DNA of 64,000 bases from Methanoregula sp. (GTDB lineage Archaea; Halobacteriota; Methanomicrobia; Methanomicrobiales; Methanospirillaceae): NCBI RefSeq assembly GCF_028679125.1, contig NZ_JAJRCG010000001.1, positions 62,001 to 126,000 on the forward strand, given 5' to 3'. A program made the translations under genes and the position numbers. This document shows, piece after piece, positions 9,013 to 17,752 of the stretch (the stretch's first letter is position 1; the number at the start of each line of letters is the position of its first letter). The notes beneath the pieces were generated by a model. The model saw only the letters and a list, made by a program, of their open reading frames with translations, searched no databases and was not told where the DNA came from.

Positions 9013-9871
9013 ACAGGACCATCCGCAGCATGTCCCGGATGCCCGGTGCGAACCCGACCACGATCATCGCGAGCAGGACCAGGTGCCAGAATGCCGTGTT
9101 CGCTTCCTTGCGATACAACTGCATGATATAGATGGCCGGGAAGAGGACCACGAGTTTTAAGGGATACATCACGAATGCCGTGCCCGTGAGATTAATAAGG
9201 CCGGATCCCACGACATGCTGCTCGGTATACTGAAGGGCCGGGTGGAGTTCAATCCCGAAACTCGTGGCGCTGGCATCGAGGAGCTGGCCGAAGAGCAGGG
9301 TGATGTAGAGCGGATCGGTGACATACTCCCACTTGCAGACATAGCGCATGAACGCCCAGACGAGACTGGCTGCGACTGTCCCCATCGCGAGTATCGCGAA
9401 GAGGACGTAGAGGTCGATGCCGTTATGGTTCATGCCCCATGCCACGAGAACGAGCGAGGCGACAACAACGGTCATCACACCTGCCCAGAAGTAGAACGTG
9501 AGGAAGCTCTTCGTCAGCCCCTTGAGCGTCAGGTAGCGGGAGAAGAAGAGCATACCGACGGTATAGAAGAAGAGGACGAAGTAGATGAGCGGGGTGATGA
9601 GGAGATACTTGAAATCTCCCGTGATCATGCCGGTATCCTCGATCACCCGCATGACCCCGCCCAGGACCACGTAGGGAAGGGTGGACAGGATGAACGTTGC
9701 ATCGATCTTGAAGCCGATATCGGCAAGCCAGGTCGATGTCGTCAGCCAGCGGTAGAGGAGGTAGACGGCCGCAACCAGGATAATGGCGTAGGTGAGCGTG
9801 TCAACTACGTTATAGGGCTGCCCGAGGCGTATGGGATCGATGTAGTATTTGTATATGAAATCACTAATCAT
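9005..9871 (-). CDS. DUF63-family membrane protein
   Basis: A 288-residue protein with about eight hydrophobic helices. The N-terminal pattern FIYKYYIDPI...NVVDTLTYAIIL is typical of the DUF63 family, found almost only in archaea. No function is established. It is the first gene of the DUF63-SpoIIM-proS operon. Its start codon is separated by only 2 bp from the divergent egsA start, so each promoter must lie inside the other gene. An AT-rich TATA-like element at 9897-9908 could serve this strand. Confidence 0.85.
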   Translation of the reverse strand: MISDFIYKYYIDPIRLGQPYNVVDTLTYAIILVAAVYLLYRWLTTSTWLADIGFKIDATFILSTLPYVVLGGVMRVIEDTGMITGDFKYLLITPLIYFVLFFYTVGMLFFSRYLTLKGLTKSFLTFYFWAGVMTVVVASLVLVAWGMNHNGIDLYVLFAILAMGTVAASLVWAFMRYVCKWEYVTDPLYITLLFGQLLDASATSFGIELHPALQYTEQHVVGSGLINLTGTAFVMYPLKLVVLFPAIYIMQLYRKEANTAFWHLVLLAMIVVGFAPGIRDMLRMVLYV

Positions 9872-9873
9872 CC

Positions 9874-10962
9874 ATGATCACAATGAGCGCAGATGCAATA
9901 AAATTACTCAAAGAGAGGGTCTTTGACAAGTCACGGTGGATGCAGATGCCCCGCGATGTTGTGATCGGCCACGACGTCCTCACCCAGATCCCCGCGGTCT
10001 GCGATGACTTGAAACTCGGGAAGACTGCGCTCATCATATCAGGAAAGAGCACCATGAAACTCGCCGGCAACCGGGTCCGGGAGATCCTTTCCGGGAATCA
10101 TACGGTAACACCGTTCTTTGCAGAGGAGATCAGCCTGCCGGTGATCAAGGCAGCCGAAGCGGCGGCAGCGAATGCCGATTTCCTCATCGGGGTTGGTGGC
10201 GGCCGGGTGATCGATACCGCTAAGATTGTCTCCTATAACCTTGACCGGCCCTTCCTCTCTATTCCTACTGCGGCATCGCACGACGGGATTGCCTCGGCCC
10301 GGGCCTCGGTCTCCCTTGAAAGCGGGCATTCCTCGCTGGAAGCGCAGCCGCCGATTGCCATCATTGCCGATACCGCCATTATCGCACAAGCCCCCCACCG
10401 GCTTCTCGCAGCGGGATGCGCTGATGTGATATCGAATTATACCGCGATCCTTGACTGGGAGCTTGCCCACCGGGTGAAAGGCGAAGAGGTGAGCGAGTAT
10501 GCGATTGCTCTCTCGAAGATGACCGCGGAGATCCTGGTGAAGAACGCCGGCCTGATCAAGCCTCACCAGGAACAGTCGGCCTGGATCGTGACCAAGGCGC
10601 TCGTCTCCAGCGGGGTAGCGATGAGCATTGCCGGCTCGTCCCGCCCGGCAAGCGGCGGGGAGCACAAATTCTCCCATGCCCTGGACCGGCTGGCGCCGGG
10701 CAAGGCATTGCACGGGGAGAGTTGCGGGATCGGCACCATAATCTCCATGTACCTGCACGGAGGGGACTGGAGAGGGATCCGTGCCTCGCTGAAGAGCATC
10801 GGTGCACCGGTGACCCCGGCTGAAGTGGGCATTGACGATGCGATCGCGGTGGAGGCGCTCCTGATGGCAAAGGATATCCGTCCCGAGCGCTTTACCATAT
10901 TCGATATGGGGCTCACACGGGAATCGGCAGAGAAACTCGTTCAGATGCTCTACCGGGAGTGA
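9874..10962 (+). CDS. egsA: sn-Glycerol-1-phosphate dehydrogenase
   Basis: A 362-residue NAD(P)-dependent enzyme that reduces dihydroxyacetone phosphate to sn-glycerol-1-phosphate, the backbone of archaeal ether lipids. It shows the GVGGGRVIDTAK nucleotide-binding segment, the SHDGIASARAS metal/substrate loop and the conserved HGE in KALHGESCGIGT. The ATG at 9883 is an alternative start, and a TATA-like element near 9846-9858 would give an almost leaderless message from it. UPF0179 follows 10 bp downstream. Confidence 0.97.
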   Translation: MITMSADAIKLLKERVFDKSRWMQMPRDVVIGHDVLTQIPAVCDDLKLGKTALIISGKSTMKLAGNRVREILSGNHTVTPFFAEEISLPVIKAAEAAAANADFLIGVGGGRVIDTAKIVSYNLDRPFLSIPTAASHDGIASARASVSLESGHSSLEAQPPIAIIADTAIIAQAPHRLLAAGCADVISNYTAILDWELAHRVKGEEVSEYAIALSKMTAEILVKNAGLIKPHQEQSAWIVTKALVSSGVAMSIAGSSRPASGGEHKFSHALDRLAPGKALHGESCGIGTIISMYLHGGDWRGIRASLKSIGAPVTPAEVGIDDAIAVEALLMAKDIRPERFTIFDMGLTRESAEKLVQMLYRE

Positions 10963-10972
10963 GGTGGCGCAC

Positions 10973-11419
10973 ATGACAGACACGAAGACAAAGGTGACGC
11001 TGGTCGGGACGGTGCTCGCAAAGCCGGGCACGGAGTTCATCTACGAAGGTGAAGTACCCGGCTGCGGAACCTGCAAGGTAAAGAAGGCCTGCAACAATCT
11101 CCAGAAGGGCAGGAAGTACCGGATCGTGACCGTCAGAAGCACCCACCACGAGTGCGAGGTCCACTTCAACGGGGCAACCGCCGTCGAAGTGACGGAAGCC
11201 CCGATCACGCTCCTGATCAGCCCCGAGATGGCGATCATCAACTCCAAGATCAAGCCGGAACTCTCCTGCAACAAGCACAATTGCCGGAGTTACGATCTCT
11301 GCCGGCCCGATGGCGTGGTTGAAGGCGAGAAGTATATCGTTGTCGATGTGCTCGGGAATGCATCGGATATCTGCGAGAAGGGCAAATCGCTGAAGCTGGT
11401 GGAGATTAAGCCGGCGTAA
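10973..11419 (+). CDS. UPF0179 family Cys-rich protein
   Basis: A 148-residue protein of the UPF0179 family, which is largely confined to methanogens and relatives. Conserved Cys occur in GCGTCKVKKAC near residue 30 and again in CNKHNCRSYDLCRP near residue 105, suggesting a metal or Fe-S site. ATG 10973 was preferred to the GTG 9 bp upstream because a GGGAGTGAGGTG ribosome binding region precedes it. It is probably coexpressed with egsA. No biochemical role is known. Confidence 0.88.
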   Translation: MTDTKTKVTLVGTVLAKPGTEFIYEGEVPGCGTCKVKKACNNLQKGRKYRIVTVRSTHHECEVHFNGATAVEVTEAPITLLISPEMAIINSKIKPELSCNKHNCRSYDLCRPDGVVEGEKYIVVDVLGNASDICEKGKSLKLVEIKPA

Positions 11420-11449
11420 TGTCACGGATACATCCTTCTTTGTTCCCCT

Positions 11450-11851
11450 ATGATCTCCGAATCGCTGAACCGGACAAAACATATACGGGATGATGGCTGG
11501 CTTGCCGAGATAATCTCGATGAACTATCCGGATCACCCGTTTTGCGGTGTTCACACCTATATTGTATCCATATCTCCCGGGAGATCACGGGCAAACCACT
11601 ATCATCTGAAAAAAGAGGAGTGGATTGCGCTTGCTGCCGGGAGGATTCTTATCTCTCTTGAAGATACGAGAACAAAAGAGAAGGAAAAAATAGTGCTGGA
11701 CACTGCAGAAAAAGACTATCGCATTGTGCATATCCCCCCATCCATCGCCCATTCGATAACAAATCTGGGAACCGGTGAGGCGAGTATCATTGTTTTTAGT
11801 AAAACACCGGAAGATCGTTCTGACACGTTCGGTTATATGATTGATGCATGA
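11450..11851 (+). CDS. Cupin-domain protein, sugar epimerase-like
   Basis: A 133-residue single-domain cupin. The HYHLKKEEW stretch near residues 50-58 and the later IPPSIAHSITNLG segment carry the two cupin motifs. The arrangement resembles small cupins at the C-terminal end of capsular polysaccharide enzymes and the dTDP-sugar isomerase group. The partner pathway is not in the window. The gene borders the repeat-rich gene-free tract, and its codon use is somewhat more AT-rich than that of egsA upstream. Confidence 0.75.
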   Translation: MISESLNRTKHIRDDGWLAEIISMNYPDHPFCGVHTYIVSISPGRSRANHYHLKKEEWIALAAGRILISLEDTRTKEKEKIVLDTAEKDYRIVHIPPSIAHSITNLGTGEASIIVFSKTPEDRSDTFGYMIDA

Positions 11852-11890
11852 TCGGTTCATCCGGTACCTGCTGAACGACACTGTCCAAGC

Positions 11891-11924
11891 AAATTTTTTC
11901 AAGCAGAGTCTGCTGAAAATTTTT
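11891..11924 (+). terminator. Hairpin with A/T flanks after the cupin gene
   Basis: AGCAGA-G-TCTGCT forms a six-base-pair stem, extended on both sides by TTTTTTCA and TGAAAA. A T-rich tail follows. It lies 40 bp after the cupin stop and is probably a terminator. Confidence 0.4.
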
Positions 11925-11955
11925 CAATCATGATCATGAGGTGTTGGTTGATGAG

Positions 11956-12036
11956 GCTACAATCGGGTAATTATGCTACAAAATGCATGTACATGCTACA
12001 AAATTTTTGATTTGCCGACGTGAGGTAATTTGCCGA
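11956..12036. repeat. Iteron-like short direct repeats
   Basis: GCTACA occurs at 11956, 11975 and 11995, spaced 19-20 bp; the last two extend to the 12-mer ATGCTACAAAAT (11973-11984 and 11993-12004). ATTTGCCGA then occurs twice (12010-12018 and 12028-12036), 18 bp apart. Spacing near two helical turns suggests cooperative protein binding. Confidence 0.55.
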
Positions 12037-12061
12037 TCAACCAGACCCTGCCTGAAAAATT
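12035..12061 (+). repeat. Diverged 27-bp direct repeat, copy 1
   Basis: Matches 12940-12966 at 23 of 27 positions by eye. The core ACCCTG and the ending TGAAAAATT are unchanged. In this copy CCCTGC (12046) can also pair with a downstream GCAGGG. Confidence 0.5.
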
Positions 12062-12241
12062 TTGAGCAGGGGGTGAGGGGGTGGTTGAAATTTTTTTACA
12101 CTGTAGAAAACCGTTTTTGAAATAACATTCCTCATTCCCCCTGTTTGTACACCATGCGACCCCCCCTCCCCCATGATGCCTGGACAATCCCTTCATTCAT
12201 CCTGTAAAACTGCACGAATCCGACACTGAAATGGGAGGGCC

Positions 12242-12374
12242 TTGGGGGGGTCTGGCGGTGTACTTTGATACTTTGTCGTCCGTGACCAACAGATCCGGGG
12301 GAAAATTCCCGATAATACTTACCTTAATTACATCGGTTTGTTCGCACTGGAAGTACACCGCCCGACCCCCGCCA
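12242..12374. repeat. Imperfect 22-23 bp inverted repeat pair
   Basis: The left arm at about 12242-12263 (TTGGGGGGGTCTGGCGGTG...) is the near-perfect reverse complement of the right arm at about 12352-12374 (GTACACCGCCCGACCCCC...), with one mismatch and one indel. About 88 bp separates the arms. This resembles the ends of a miniature element or the stem of a structured RNA. Confidence 0.5.
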
Positions 12375-12939
12375 ATATATGCAACGTAAGCCCGGGAGCG
12401 TTAGCATTTCGAAATGATTTCTGCAGAGCAAATTTTTTTGCCGGAGATCGATTGCGATGCTCATAATGGTGTAACTATCCATTCAGGTTTTTGGCAGGTT
12501 GTATACACTGTCAGGATTCACTGTGCCAGGATTCACTGAGGAATAATAAGAGACGTACTGAGACCTTGTTGTGAAAATTTTTGGGTGATTGTGTAACATC
12601 CACCAAAAGTGCGATAAACCTGAAACAAAATTTTCATTACCGCTCCTGGGGGCTCCGGCAAGCCTCCGCCCCCGCCGCTCGGGCATCCCCCGGTTGCGAT
12701 AGTGCCGTATTACCTGTACCTGTGTGTCCCCAATTAAGGTAATGCCGAGGTATCGCTAATAGCGCCCCGTCCCCCTCGGGGGACTGGCGGCGCAAGAGGG
12801 GGGCTGTATTTTTGTGTTCTCTGGAGCGTAAATCTAAAAAAAACCTGAATTGGCTCAATACTAACCATGGGTTAGTGGTGGACTTTACCCAATCACCAAT
12901 TTTTATCGCGATCATGATCCCGATCGAAAATGTGTTCCG

Positions 12940-12966
12940 GATCAATCAAACCCTGATTGAAAAATT
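12940..12966 (+). repeat. Diverged 27-bp direct repeat, copy 2
   Basis: Second copy of the 12035-12061 repeat. It holds a perfect seven-base-pair hairpin, TCAATCA-AACCC-TGATTGA (12942-12960). Its GATTGAAAAATT end also occurs inverted at 11918-11929, at the opposite end of the gene-free tract. Confidence 0.5.
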
Positions 12967-13022
12967 GTAGCCGGACCTTGCCTGAAATGAAAATCCGGCA
13001 CCCATCAGGAAAAATCTCATTT

Positions 13023-13895
13023 TCATGTCACGCGATCAACCCGTGCATTCCACACCCGCCCGGCCAGCTGCACCAGCTGCTCATACCCTTCAAGATCCCG
13101 GTACCACCGCTCCGGCACAGCCCCAAGTCCCCAATACGCCCCCGCCAGTGCCCCGGTGCATGCACCCACCGTGTCGGTGTCCCCGCCAAGGTTGATGGCA
13201 GAGAGGATAGCATGTCCGAACGTCCGTGACTCCATGAAGCAGGAAAGTGCCGCGTGAGAGCACTGCACCGCATCAAGTCCCGGGACAATTTCATATTCCT
13301 GGTAATTCCCGAGCATGGTGTGTACCTCCGGATCCATGCAGAGCGAGCGGGCGTGCCGGAATGCTTTCCCGCGGGAAGCCCCCCGCACCATGTCGCTCAC
13401 CATCACGTTCAGGAACGCGGAGCAGTGGCCCCCTACCGGGTCATAGTGGGTGATAGCAGAACACCGGAGGCTCATGTCACAGACCTGTGGTGACGGACAG
13501 AAGATCCCGAGCGGGAACCCCCTCATGACACTCCCGTTGCTCCGGCTGCCATGGTTTCTCCTATGCACGAGCCGTGCAGCCTGGTGCGGCACGGTCCCGG
13601 ATCTGACAAGATCAAAGAACAACGTTGATGTAGGACCAAACCATTCAGGCCGTACTATATAAGAATCGGATAATCTCCCGGTTATGTCAGTTTCAGAAAA
13701 TCCCCTGCATGCAACCAACGATTCCGCGATTGCAACTGCCTGCATGGTGTCATCGGTCACTTCCCCCTTCTTCCGGAAATGGCGCCCACCGGGCAGCATT
13801 TGAGCCACCCACGCTTCAGGTTTTCGAGATCCTTCCAAAGGCGCACCCATCGCGTCCCCAATTGCGAGCCCAACCAAAGATCCCACGTGCCGCAT
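13023..13895 (-). CDS. ADP-ribosylglycohydrolase family protein
   Basis: A 290-residue protein of the DraG/ARH family, which removes ADP-ribose from proteins or hydrolyses related ADP-ribosyl compounds using two Mg2+. Metal-binding motifs are visible: GDAMG near residue 13, TDDT near residue 48 and GGDTDT near residue 238. GAGG precedes the chosen ATG. No ADP-ribosyltransferase partner lies in the window, so the substrate is unknown. It is divergent from the UPF0058 gene across a short AT-rich spacer. Confidence 0.9.
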   Translation of the reverse strand: MRHVGSLVGLAIGDAMGAPLEGSRKPEAWVAQMLPGGRHFRKKGEVTDDTMQAVAIAESLVACRGFSETDITGRLSDSYIVRPEWFGPTSTLFFDLVRSGTVPHQAARLVHRRNHGSRSNGSVMRGFPLGIFCPSPQVCDMSLRCSAITHYDPVGGHCSAFLNVMVSDMVRGASRGKAFRHARSLCMDPEVHTMLGNYQEYEIVPGLDAVQCSHAALSCFMESRTFGHAILSAINLGGDTDTVGACTGALAGAYWGLGAVPERWYRDLEGYEQLVQLAGRVWNARVDRVT

Positions 13896-13969
13896 ACTTT
13901 GTCATATAAACCTCACCAATAAAATATATCTGCACCACAAATGAGGATCTTCTTGGAAAAGGTGATAGT

Positions 13970-14236
13970 GTGCAAAAGGAAGAGTTGCTGCATTTACACA
14001 TGCTGATGATACACATCAAGAAGTACTATGAAGGCGTCACCAACGAGGAGATCGAAACCGACCGTTACAATTCCATGGAGATCTCTCCGGTTCATATTCA
14101 CAAGGATAAGAAAGCCCATAAGGATGCTCTTCTTACGCTCGGTGATGAGATCGTCACCCATATCCACCACCGCCCCGTGCATGTGGCGAACTATTCTCCT
14201 GAGACTGCAACCCAGAAAGCTGCGGCCAAACATTAA
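13970..14236 (+). CDS. UPF0058 family protein
   Basis: An 88-residue protein of the archaeal UPF0058 family. It is His-rich (HLHMLMIHIKKYY at the start, VHIHKDKKAHK in the middle and THIHHRPVH near the end), which suggests metal binding. The start is GTG 13970. The elp3 gene begins 5 bp after its stop, so the two are probably cotranscribed. An AATATAT box at about 13921 is a likely promoter element. No function is established. Confidence 0.82.
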   Translation: MQKEELLHLHMLMIHIKKYYEGVTNEEIETDRYNSMEISPVHIHKDKKAHKDALLTLGDEIVTHIHHRPVHVANYSPETATQKAAAKH

Positions 14237-14241
14237 CCGTT

Positions 14242-15828
14242 ATGGATGAGGAACCAGCACTCCGGGAGATTATCTCCCGCATCCTCACCCTGGATAAGGA
14301 TGTCATTGACGATGCGGCCATTGTTGCCGCCAAGATAGATACCTGCCGGAGATACCGCCTGCATGCGGTGCCGAAGAACTCTGCAATTCTGGCCGCTGCA
14401 CGACCGGAGGAACATGAGATCCTCAGGAAGATCCTGATGGTCAAACCCTCCCGTACCCTGTCCGGTGTTGCACCGGTTGCGGTGATGACGTCACCGTATC
14501 CCTGCCCCCACGGCAAGTGCCTGCCCTGCCCGGGCGGGCCGGATCACCCGTTTCATTCTCCGCAGAGTTACACGGGCGAAGAACCCGCGGCAAAGCGGGC
14601 ACGCGAGCACGGGTACGATCCGTTCCGGCAGGTGCAGGCACGGCTGGAGCAGTTCGAGATCCTCGGCCACCGGGTGGACAAGGTGGAACTGATCGTAATG
14701 GGCGGGACGATGACTGCCCGGCCGGAGGAGTACCAGGAGGAGTTCGTCTCCCGGTGCATCGAAGCCATGAATACCTACCCGGGTGGAACCCCCGCGCCGC
14801 AGTCACTCCCTGTATCTGATGTAGAAACGGCAAACGAGCACTCATCAGCCCGTTGTGTTGCCATCACCTTCGAGACCCGGCCGGACTGGTGCCGGAGGGA
14901 GCACATCGACCGGATGCTCGACCTTGGCGTCACGAAGGTGGAACTCGGTGTCCAGCACACGGACGACGCGATCCTCGCCCTCAACCGTCGCGGGTGCACG
15001 GTGGCGGACTCGGTGGAGGCCAACACCCTCCTCCGCGATGCAGGGCTCAAGGTCGGGTTCCACATGATGCCCAACCTCCCCTCGTCCTCGATGGAGGCCG
15101 ACCGGCGGATGTTCGAGACGATCTTTTCGGATCCCCGGTTCAAACCCGATTTCCTGAAGATCTACCCCACGCTCGTCACCCCGGGCTCGGAGATCGAGGA
15201 TCTCTGGAAACGGGGAGGCTATTTTCCGTACGGGGAAGATGAGCTCGTTGACCTGATCGCGTACGGGAAGTCGATCATCCCGGAGTTCGTCCGGCTCCAG
15301 CGGATCCAGCGCGATATCCCGGCCAAGCTGATCGTGGCCGGCTCCAAGCACTCCAACTTCCGGCAGCTTGCCCAGAACCGGCTCAAGGCACAGGGCAAGC
15401 ATTGCAGGTGCATCCGCTGCCGGGAGATCGGCCGGCTCCCATCCCTCGCTGAAGCGGAGATGCAGGTCCTCCGGTACGATGCGTGCGGCGGCACAGAGCA
15501 CTTCATTTCAGCCGTCTCTGACGACTCCCTCATCGGCTTTGCCCGGCTCCGTTTCCCGTCGCAGGTATACCGGTCCGAGCTCGAAGGTGCGGCGGTCATG
15601 CGGGAACTCCACGTGTATGGCAGCCTCGTCCCGGTGGGAAAAGATGCAGAATCCGAGGAATGGCAGCACCGGAACTATGGAAAGGCGCTCCTTGCCAGGG
15701 CAGAGGAGATTTCCACAGAAAAAGGATACCGTTATCTTGCCATCATGAGCGGCATAGGAGTCCGCCCCTATTACCGCAGGCAGGGCTATGAACGTAGAGG
15801 TCCTTATATGATCAAGGGGTTATCGTGA
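14242..15828 (+). CDS. elp3: Elp3-type tRNA uridine(34) modification enzyme (radical SAM/GNAT)
   Basis: A 528-residue protein of normal Elp3 length that builds the carboxymethyl side chain on wobble uridine of tRNAs. The radical SAM cluster ligands are C88, C93 and C96 in CPHGKCLPCPGG. The C-terminal ~100 residues form a GNAT acetyltransferase domain with a YGKALLARAEE acetyl-CoA loop and the GVRPYYRRQGYERRG ending. It lies between UPF0058 and priS, and its last four bases overlap the GTG start of priS (GTGA), implying translational coupling. Confidence 0.96.
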   Translation: MDEEPALREIISRILTLDKDVIDDAAIVAAKIDTCRRYRLHAVPKNSAILAAARPEEHEILRKILMVKPSRTLSGVAPVAVMTSPYPCPHGKCLPCPGGPDHPFHSPQSYTGEEPAAKRAREHGYDPFRQVQARLEQFEILGHRVDKVELIVMGGTMTARPEEYQEEFVSRCIEAMNTYPGGTPAPQSLPVSDVETANEHSSARCVAITFETRPDWCRREHIDRMLDLGVTKVELGVQHTDDAILALNRRGCTVADSVEANTLLRDAGLKVGFHMMPNLPSSSMEADRRMFETIFSDPRFKPDFLKIYPTLVTPGSEIEDLWKRGGYFPYGEDELVDLIAYGKSIIPEFVRLQRIQRDIPAKLIVAGSKHSNFRQLAQNRLKAQGKHCRCIRCREIGRLPSLAEAEMQVLRYDACGGTEHFISAVSDDSLIGFARLRFPSQVYRSELEGAAVMRELHVYGSLVPVGKDAESEEWQHRNYGKALLARAEEISTEKGYRYLAIMSGIGVRPYYRRQGYERRGPYMIKGLS

Positions 15829-16955
15829 ACCCGGCCACAACCGAATTCATCCGCCAGCGTTTTACCGAATATTACAAGAAGACGGTTATTGTCTCGCCTC
15901 CGTCGATTGAGCAGCGCGAATGGGGTTTCATCCTCTTCAACCCGGGCGCTGCCGAGACCCGGATGCGCAGGCATATAGCGTTTGCCGGGAGCGGCGACCT
16001 CACCTCCTATATCCAGAATCTCATCCCCCAGCATGCCTATTTCTCGACCGCGTATTACGAGAAGCCCGATGCGGGCACCATGGCCGACAAGGGGTGGTGC
16101 GGGGCCGACCTGATCTTCGATCTTGATGCCGATCATATCGTGCGGGGTGCATATGACCAGATGCTTGCCCGGGTCAAGGAAGAGACGGAGAAACTTCTGG
16201 TTATGCTGACGAGCGAGTTCGGTATGGACCCAAAGACGATATCGCTCGTTTTCTCGGGGGGCCGCGGGTACCATGTCCATATCAGGGACATCGCGTTCCG
16301 TGGGTGGGGCAGTGCCGAGCGCCGGGAGCTGATCGATTATATCTGCGGGATCGGGATCGACCCGGCTGCCATGCTGAATGGAAAACTCACAGGTTCCCCG
16401 GGATGGCAGAAGCGGTACCGCGAGGCGCTCCTCGAATATCTTGGCTGGGTAGGGACACTTCCGGAGCCCGAGGCCCTGGCCCACCTCACCGCTATCGAAG
16501 GCATTGGCAAGGATTCAGCCACCACGCTCCTGAAGAAGCGGGAAGAGATCATGGGAGAGATCGTGCGTAATCCATCCGGCATGATCCTGAAGAACAAGGC
16601 GCTCGGCATCATTGTTTCGCAGCAGGAAGGAGAGTTTAAGAAGCGGCTCCTTAACCGGGCAGCGCTTGCCGACGAACCGGTAACGACCGATACCAAACGG
16701 CTGATCCGTCTGCCGACATCGCTCCATGGGGGGAGCGGGATGCGGGTCCAGCCGCTTGAGTTCCGGGAACTCCACGATTTCGATCCCCTCACCGAAGCGG
16801 TGGTATTCGGCATGCGGGATGTGAGGGTTGATGCAAAATTCCCCCTCAGGATGCCGATGCTCGGAAGCACTTATGAGATCCAAAAGGGCATCACTACAGT
16901 ACCGGAAGCGGTGGCAGTCTTTCTCTGCTGCCGCGGCATAGCGGAAATTGCATAA
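15825..16955 (+). CDS. priS: DNA primase small (catalytic) subunit PriS
   Basis: A 376-residue archaeal/eukaryotic-type primase catalytic subunit that makes primers for DNA replication. The catalytic acidic motif FDLDADH lies near residues 97-103, and the SGGRGYHVHI nucleotide-binding motif near residue 145. GTG 15825 overlaps the elp3 stop. The gins gene follows 36 bp later but has its own TATA box. A priS-gins neighbourhood is conserved in many archaea. The partner subunit PriL is not in the window. Confidence 0.96.
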   Translation: MNPATTEFIRQRFTEYYKKTVIVSPPSIEQREWGFILFNPGAAETRMRRHIAFAGSGDLTSYIQNLIPQHAYFSTAYYEKPDAGTMADKGWCGADLIFDLDADHIVRGAYDQMLARVKEETEKLLVMLTSEFGMDPKTISLVFSGGRGYHVHIRDIAFRGWGSAERRELIDYICGIGIDPAAMLNGKLTGSPGWQKRYREALLEYLGWVGTLPEPEALAHLTAIEGIGKDSATTLLKKREEIMGEIVRNPSGMILKNKALGIIVSQQEGEFKKRLLNRAALADEPVTTDTKRLIRLPTSLHGGSGMRVQPLEFRELHDFDPLTEAVVFGMRDVRVDAKFPLRMPMLGSTYEIQKGITTVPEAVAVFLCCRGIAEIA

Positions 16956-16965
16956 ATATATAAAG
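16954..16965 (+). promoter_or_regulatory. TATA box for the gins-ribosomal cluster
   Basis: AAATATATAAAG overlaps the priS stop codon, about 33 bp before the gins ATG. It predicts a transcript with only a few bases of leader. Confidence 0.5.
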
Positions 16966-16991
16966 CAATATAAAAAATACCGGGACTGACC

Positions 16992-17714
16992 ATGAATCTC
17001 GATGACCTGCGCAGCATCCTCCTCTCCGAGCGGGAGACCGGGAGGCTCACGTCCGTTGCCCCTGATATCTTCGACAAGGGGCACGCCGAGCTCGCGGCAA
17101 TCACTAAAAAGGTCTATGCTTTCGAGGACCCGTTCTCGGACGAGGCACGCTCCCTGATCGACGAGACGCTCGCCATCCGGGAGACCCTGCAGGACATCTT
17201 CTCCATCAGGACCCGGAAGATTATTGCCCTGACGATGATGCATGCCGAGGGCAACTACTATGACCGCGAGGAGGTGAAGCGGATGATCCCGGCCGAGCGG
17301 GAGATGTTCGAGCAGAGCACGGCAGCAGTCGAACAGTGCCAGGGCATCCTCCTCCAGAACCTGCCCCATGCACCCATTACAACTGCGGCCTGTCCCCCGC
17401 CCGTTGCCAGGGTCGTGCCGGTTACCGGTGTTCCTGACCCTGCTGATGAGGACGGGGAGCCCGAAACGGTTTCCCATGCAGATGAGCCTGCTGCGCCGGG
17501 CCCGCAGGCGCTCCCTGTTGTCGCGCAGAAGGGTCCCGGCCCTATCACTCATCCCTGTACCCTTGTCCGGGTGCTTGAGGATATGGAATCGTTCCTGGGT
17601 GTGGATGGGAGGATTTATACCCTCTCAAAAGGAGATATAGTGACGCTTCCTGAGCGGAACGCTGCGGTCCTGAGTGATCGCAACATAGTCTTAAATATCA
17701 ATCTCTGTAAATAA
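16992..17714 (+). CDS. GINS complex subunit (Gins51-like)
   Basis: A 240-residue protein with the archaeal GINS51 layout: a helical A-domain at about residues 1-115 with the L-x-x-I-L-x-x-E-R start and IRTRKII core, a Pro/Ala/Glu-rich linker at about residues 120-180, and a small C-terminal beta B-domain with the pattern MESFLGVDGRIYTLSKGDIVTLP. GINS binds MCM helicase and primase at the fork. Its place after priS supports the call. Confidence 0.85.
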   Translation: MNLDDLRSILLSERETGRLTSVAPDIFDKGHAELAAITKKVYAFEDPFSDEARSLIDETLAIRETLQDIFSIRTRKIIALTMMHAEGNYYDREEVKRMIPAEREMFEQSTAAVEQCQGILLQNLPHAPITTAACPPPVARVVPVTGVPDPADEDGEPETVSHADEPAAPGPQALPVVAQKGPGPITHPCTLVRVLEDMESFLGVDGRIYTLSKGDIVTLPERNAAVLSDRNIVLNINLCK

Positions 17715-17752
17715 TATAGGTATTCGATTTCAGGATTATCGGTGAAAATTTC

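Larger units (their letters stand above)
11852..13022. other. Gene-free, repeat-rich tract
   Basis: About 1.17 kb without a convincing protein gene; the few open frames of 66-102 codons lack conserved features. It contains a hairpin after the cupin gene, GCTACA repeats spaced 19-20 bp, paired ATTTGCCGA repeats, an imperfect 22-23 bp inverted repeat and a diverged 27-bp direct repeat. AT-rich and G- or C-rich blocks alternate. It could be a degraded mobile element, a structured RNA or a replication-related site. I cannot choose between these. Confidence 0.55.

Noticed and set aside
11956-12036. CRISPR array
   Set aside because: The repeats are too short (6-12 bp) and spacers too small; no cas gene is present anywhere in the window.
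12637-12945. A 102-codon minus-strand open frame in the gene-free tract
   Set aside because: No ribosome binding site, unusual composition and no recognisable motif; it spans a region dominated by repeats.
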